Of a stretch of 64,000 nucleotides of DNA, positions 60,757 through 64,000 are shown one piece after another. Both the position numbers and the translations under genes were made by a program. This DNA comes from Posidonia oceanica (taxonomy: Eukaryota > Streptophyta > Magnoliopsida > Alismatales > Posidoniaceae), in the NCBI GenBank assembly GCA_037176725.1, contig JAZBRS010000054.1, forward strand, positions 17,564,001 to 17,628,000. The letters are read 5' to 3'. Numbering within the stretch: position 1 is the stretch's first letter; each line of letters opens with the position of its first letter. Below the pieces are notes generated by a model that was not told the origin of the DNA, made no database searches, and saw only the letters and a program-made list of their open reading frames with translations.

Positions 60757-61449
60757 AATACGAAATATCTTTGGAGAAGTAGAAAACTGAATTTTTATTT
60801 CATTGAAAAAGATCTATTAATGAGGAAGGATGCTGTCTGACCAAAACACTTTTGGAACATTCATCTGAATCATGAGAACGTGAATGACATCAAGAATATG
60901 ATGATATTTCCTCTCGGTCACTCCATTCTGTTAGGATGTACGAAGACAAGTAGTTTGATGCAAAATACCTAAAGAGGTACAAAAATTATGGATTTCACTA
61001 TAAACAAAATTCAAAGCAATATCAATACGAATTATCTTTAGAGAAGCAGAAAATTGAATTTTTATTTCATTAAAAAAGATTTTTATTATCTTAGGTACAT
61101 GAGCTCGATCTTTCAACAAGTAAACCCAAGACACCCGAGAATAATCATCTATAAATACAATGTAATATCAAAACCCAAAAACAGACATAACACGAGAAGG
61201 GCCCTACATATCTGAATGAATCCAATAAAAAGGACTATCACTGACAAACCCAGACGGATGACGAAAGGTAGCATGATGATGCTTACCTAACTGACACAAC
61301 TCACACTCAAAGAACTTAAGTGACAACCACGATAAAGCCTGTTGAAGCTTACAAAAAGAGGGATGACCAAGACGATAATGCCAAGTGAGAGATGCCTCCT
61401 GCGCAGAAATGGAAGACAGCAAACCCCTGGGAACCACATCAACGAACAA
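60757..61449 (-). pseudogene. Copia GAG-pre-integrase and integrase fragment
   Basis: The - strand begins near 61,449 with ISAQEASLTWHYRLGHPSFC and continues FFECELCQLGKHHHATF, giving the HHCC zinc-binding pattern of the integrase N-terminus. Then come FNEIKIQFSASLKIIRI and, near 60,920-60,830, NGVTERKYHHILDVIHVLM of the integrase core. A roughly 65-bp piece (60,757-60,826) repeats 61,023-61,085, marking a rearranged edge next to the Gypsy insertion. Confidence 0.8.
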
Positions 61450-61960
61450 GCAGATACAATCTACGACTACATTTACAATCTAAACTAATCATCTTCCATG
61501 ACTTCAGGTCTTGAAAAGTGTAGTGATATGGGAAAAAAAGTTACAGAGAAGAATAAAATTTTGGTAATAGCAGTAATGAAAAACAAATTAACAAAAAATC
61601 AAGGATATAGAAAACTTTGTCAAGAGAAAAATTTGAAGAGGTGTGAACAACCCTTTCACTAACGACAGAACATAACCTATCATCTGCAATGGAAACAGAG
61701 CGAAGGTCTGGTAAATGAGACAAGTCTGTGAAGAGATCTTGATTACCTAACATATGGGTGGAGGCCCTAGAGTTTATAATGCAGGAACTATCCTTAAAGG
61801 CTACATGGACATAGTACTTGATGTGGAGACGTGATAAACGGTAGCAGACTGTTGGTTGGCCTTGAACTATAGAAAATGTTCATACTCTGCCCGTGAAACT
61901 ATAACTATATCTAAAGTGGCCTCGATATCAACAGAATTACCTGTCGTAGCATTCTACGGC
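61450..61960 (-). pseudogene. Copia protease region, decayed
   Basis: Fragments such as MLGNQDLFTDLSHLPDLRSV on the - strand lie where the protease and spacer of this Copia element should be. No catalytic DTGA-type motif survives. Assignment is by position. Confidence 0.45.
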
Positions 61961-62690
61961 CATTTCGGTTTGCCAAACTCATCCCAGTATTTGTCAGAAG
62001 TATGATAAGAGCGACCACAGTGATCATACTTCCTAATTCCTTGGTCTCCCCTGGAGTTATGTCCTCAACCATGTCCCAGACCAAGACCACGACCACGAGT
62101 AGAGCTAATCATGGCCAACTGGTCAGGAAGGGAAGGCGTCCCAGTAGAAATGCGAAGAACATGACCAAACGTAAAGGAAAGCAAAGGAACTGTCTCAGCA
62201 CTAAGTACCAAACCTAAGATAAATCTCAGGGCCAAGAGTCGACAAGAACTTAGCAACAGCTAAACTCTCACAGTACTCCCTTAGAATTGTCACAACAGAT
62301 ACAAAGGGTTGATGAACATCTGCTCATCCATCAGAAGGAAGGTATACAATTCCTGAATGGAGTGATCGCCTTGCTGTAGATTGAAGAACCGTTCATGGAT
62401 CTCAAACACCGGGAAATGTTTTTCACATGGCCATATGTCTCCTTTATGGTGTCCCAAATTCTCTTAGCAGGGGTGAGAAACATGACGTTTGAAGTAATAT
62501 TCTCCTCTATGCTATTCACAAGCCACAAAATGACACCACAATCGACAGCAAACCAGTCTTCATATTTGGTGTGTGATGTGTTTCAACTTCCTGTGAGTCT
62601 CGAGGAATACCGTTAATGTTTTGGCTCAGAGGAGATAATTTTTACCATTGAGTTTCATCGTTGTCCCACTCAGGTTTCGCAACCAAGAAT
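61961..62690 (-). pseudogene. Copia gag (UBN2) and zinc knuckle
   Basis: The - strand gives SIEENITSNVMFLTPAKRIW and DTIKETYGHVKNISR, a UBN2 gag, near 62,331-62,530. Downstream, a Gly/Arg repeat precedes a zinc-knuckle-like YDHCGRSYHTSDKYWDEFGK (about 61,970-62,030). Its first and last metal-binding Cys are both Tyr, each a single G-to-A change. Stops break the frame. Confidence 0.75.
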
Positions 62691-62799
62691 CATGAAAGGG
62701 GTCGGATGGGTTGTACCTAGAGATGGAAGACATTATAGAGTTCAAATACCACCACATGAGCAGAACTTGCAGCAACCAGAAAACGTGCTAGAGGAGGAG

Positions 62800-63640
62800 G
62801 CACACACAAAATCACACAGATGTAGAATTATTGCAGCATCAGTACATGAACAAGGGAACCAGTTTGATCATCACATAATCAGGCCATAGGAAGCACACAA
62901 TAGGCACATACGGGGCAAAACACAAGTCCTATAGCGGGTAGAAGGGTACACACAGCCTATACAGGCATCCTTAATCGGCAACAAAGGCTGTTGGAGCCGT
63001 CGGAGGGGTGAGGAGAACCCGGTGAAGAAAAGGAGGCAGTCGCCAAGTTCTAGGAGGCCGATAGGTGGTGGCAAAAGACGGCAACAACGCAGGAAGGTGG
63101 CGACACAGGTTAGGGGGGGCGACAGCAATGGGTGGGTGGGTGGTGAATTAGGGTTAGGCTCTTGATACTATGTTATTGATACTATGTTAGAGAAAATAAT
63201 GTTTATGCCTCATCAACTAAGAGTTACAAGTATATATATAGCTATTAATAGAAGTATGGTTATATGGATATCCAATAACCCGTATAACTACTAACAACCC
63301 ATTATCTCATCTAACAGACATAGAACTATAGCAGCAAGAGCACATGAATGAAGGAACCAGCCTGATCAGCACGTAATCAGGCCACAGGAAGCACATAACA
63401 GGCACATACGGGGCAAAACACAAGCCCTACAATAGCTAGAGGGGTACACACAGCCTATACGGACATCCCTAATCGGCAACAAAGGTTGCTGAAGCCGTTG
63501 GAAGGGTGAGGAGAACCCAGTGAAGAAAAGGAGGCAGCGACCAGGTTCTAGGAGGCCGATAGGCGGCAGCGGCTCAAGTTAAGGGGTGGCGACGGCAATG
63601 GGTGGGTGGGTGGTGAATTAGGATTAGGCTCTTAATACTA
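62800..63640 (-). repeat. Tandem duplication of Copia 5' LTR plus leader
   Basis: The leader at about 62,815-63,184 and the one at 63,317-63,640 are similar throughout (shared GGCACATACGGGGCAAAACACAA, split here as GGCACATACGGGG and CAAAACACAA; GGCAACAAAGG; ATGGGTGGGTGGGTGGTGAA). Each is next to a 132-bp LTR copy, giving LTR-leader-LTR-leader in - strand order. The second leader has a 45-bp shorter GC-rich part. Confidence 0.8.
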
Positions 63641-63777
63641 TGTTAGAAAAAATAATGTTTATGCCTCATCAACTAAGAGTTACAAGTATATATATAGGTA
63701 TTAATAGAAATATGGTTATATAGATATCCAATAACCCGTATAACTACTAACAACCTATTATCTCATTTAGTAGACAT

Positions 63778-64000
63778 CAAACATATCTTCAACCAATTGA
63801 AACAAAAGTAATTTCCTCGAGAGTCTCTAGTCCACGAACAATATATACAATGTCACAAGTGGTGAAATGATTCATCATTTTTCTTGTAAAGCACAAGCTA
63901 CAAAGAATTATCCACGTCAAAAAGGAACATTCCTCCCGACACATAGATCACAATTCTTCCTTTCACCAACAACCATGTGGAAAAAATTAACTGCCATGTG
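63778..64000 (-). other. Continuation of the pyruvate kinase intron
   Basis: It resumes the sequence interrupted at 56,123 by the Copia element. No exon of the kinase is seen. Confidence 0.5.

Larger units (their letters stand above)
56128..63772 (-). mobile_element. Copia element in a pyruvate kinase intron, with nested Gypsy pieces
   Basis: Exact GACAT target duplications (56,123-56,127 and 63,773-63,777) flank short LTRs of about 132 bp with TGTTAGA...TCTAACA ends at 56,128-56,261 (3'), 63,185-63,316 and 63,641-63,772 (both 5' type). On the - strand come gag, zinc knuckle, integrase and RNase H pieces in Copia order. RT is missing and Gypsy-derived sequence (about 56,888-60,756) sits in its place. 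The primer-site-like TAGTATCAAGAGCC follows the inner LTR. All parts carry stops or frameshifts. Confidence 0.85.

Noticed and set aside
56100..64000. N-terminal pyruvate kinase exons
   Set aside because: I looked on the - strand for the expected upstream segments in 55,414-56,122 and 63,778-64,000 and saw none.

Overview
This is a window of a large, repeat-rich angiosperm nuclear genome. Two spliced plant housekeeping genes have long, transposon-filled introns. Nearly everything else is nested LTR retrotransposons with plant-type primer-binding sites, TATA boxes and polypurine tracts, plus PIF/Harbinger and hAT DNA transposons. I see no rRNA, tRNA or bacterial-style genes. The species cannot be fixed from the sequence alone.

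Layout: about 81-2989 is a decayed long LTR of the TGTAAC...GTTACA type, carrying a PIF/Harbinger MITE. A broken hAT transposase lies at 3.57-4.01 kb. A complete ten-exon gene for a plant mRNA cap (guanine-N7) methyltransferase-like protein runs from 5,549 to 14,724 on the + strand; a hAT-type non-autonomous element with an exact 8-bp target duplication sits in its seventh intron. A Ty3/gypsy element (A) starts at 17,633; its LTR was split by a 3.27-kb solo LTR (18,286-21,550, duplication TGTCA), and its gag (24,566-26,564) is full of stop codons. Element B (26,565 to about 46,420) has two LTRs, a Tat-type primer site, a long gag and a polypurine tract but no recognisable pol. It carries three nested solo LTRs, a 50-bp hairpin minisatellite and other hairpin repeats. 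Copia fragments follow on both strands (46.4-49.7 kb). The 3' part of a cytosolic pyruvate kinase gene is on the - strand (49,953-55,413); its N-terminal exons lie beyond the window. A 7.6-kb Copia element (56,128-63,772, duplication GACAT) sits in that gene's intron and is itself interrupted by Gypsy pieces, including a DUF7745-like ORF.

The most unusual signal is a 21-nt inverted repeat, about GTCGCC-N9-GGCGAC. It occurs at a regular 28-bp step at five places in at least two, perhaps three, LTR families on both sides of the window. Loops differ while stems change in a compensating way (GTCACC/GGTGAC, GTTGCC/GGCAAC, GTCGCC/GGCGAC). Element B also holds about 34 tandem 50-bp units whose hairpin stems covary. 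I know of no named system that explains either. Decay by methylated-cytosine deamination is also clear: all eleven stops in one gag glutamine stretch are TAG, and a 182-bp comparison of the two B LTRs shows only transitions.
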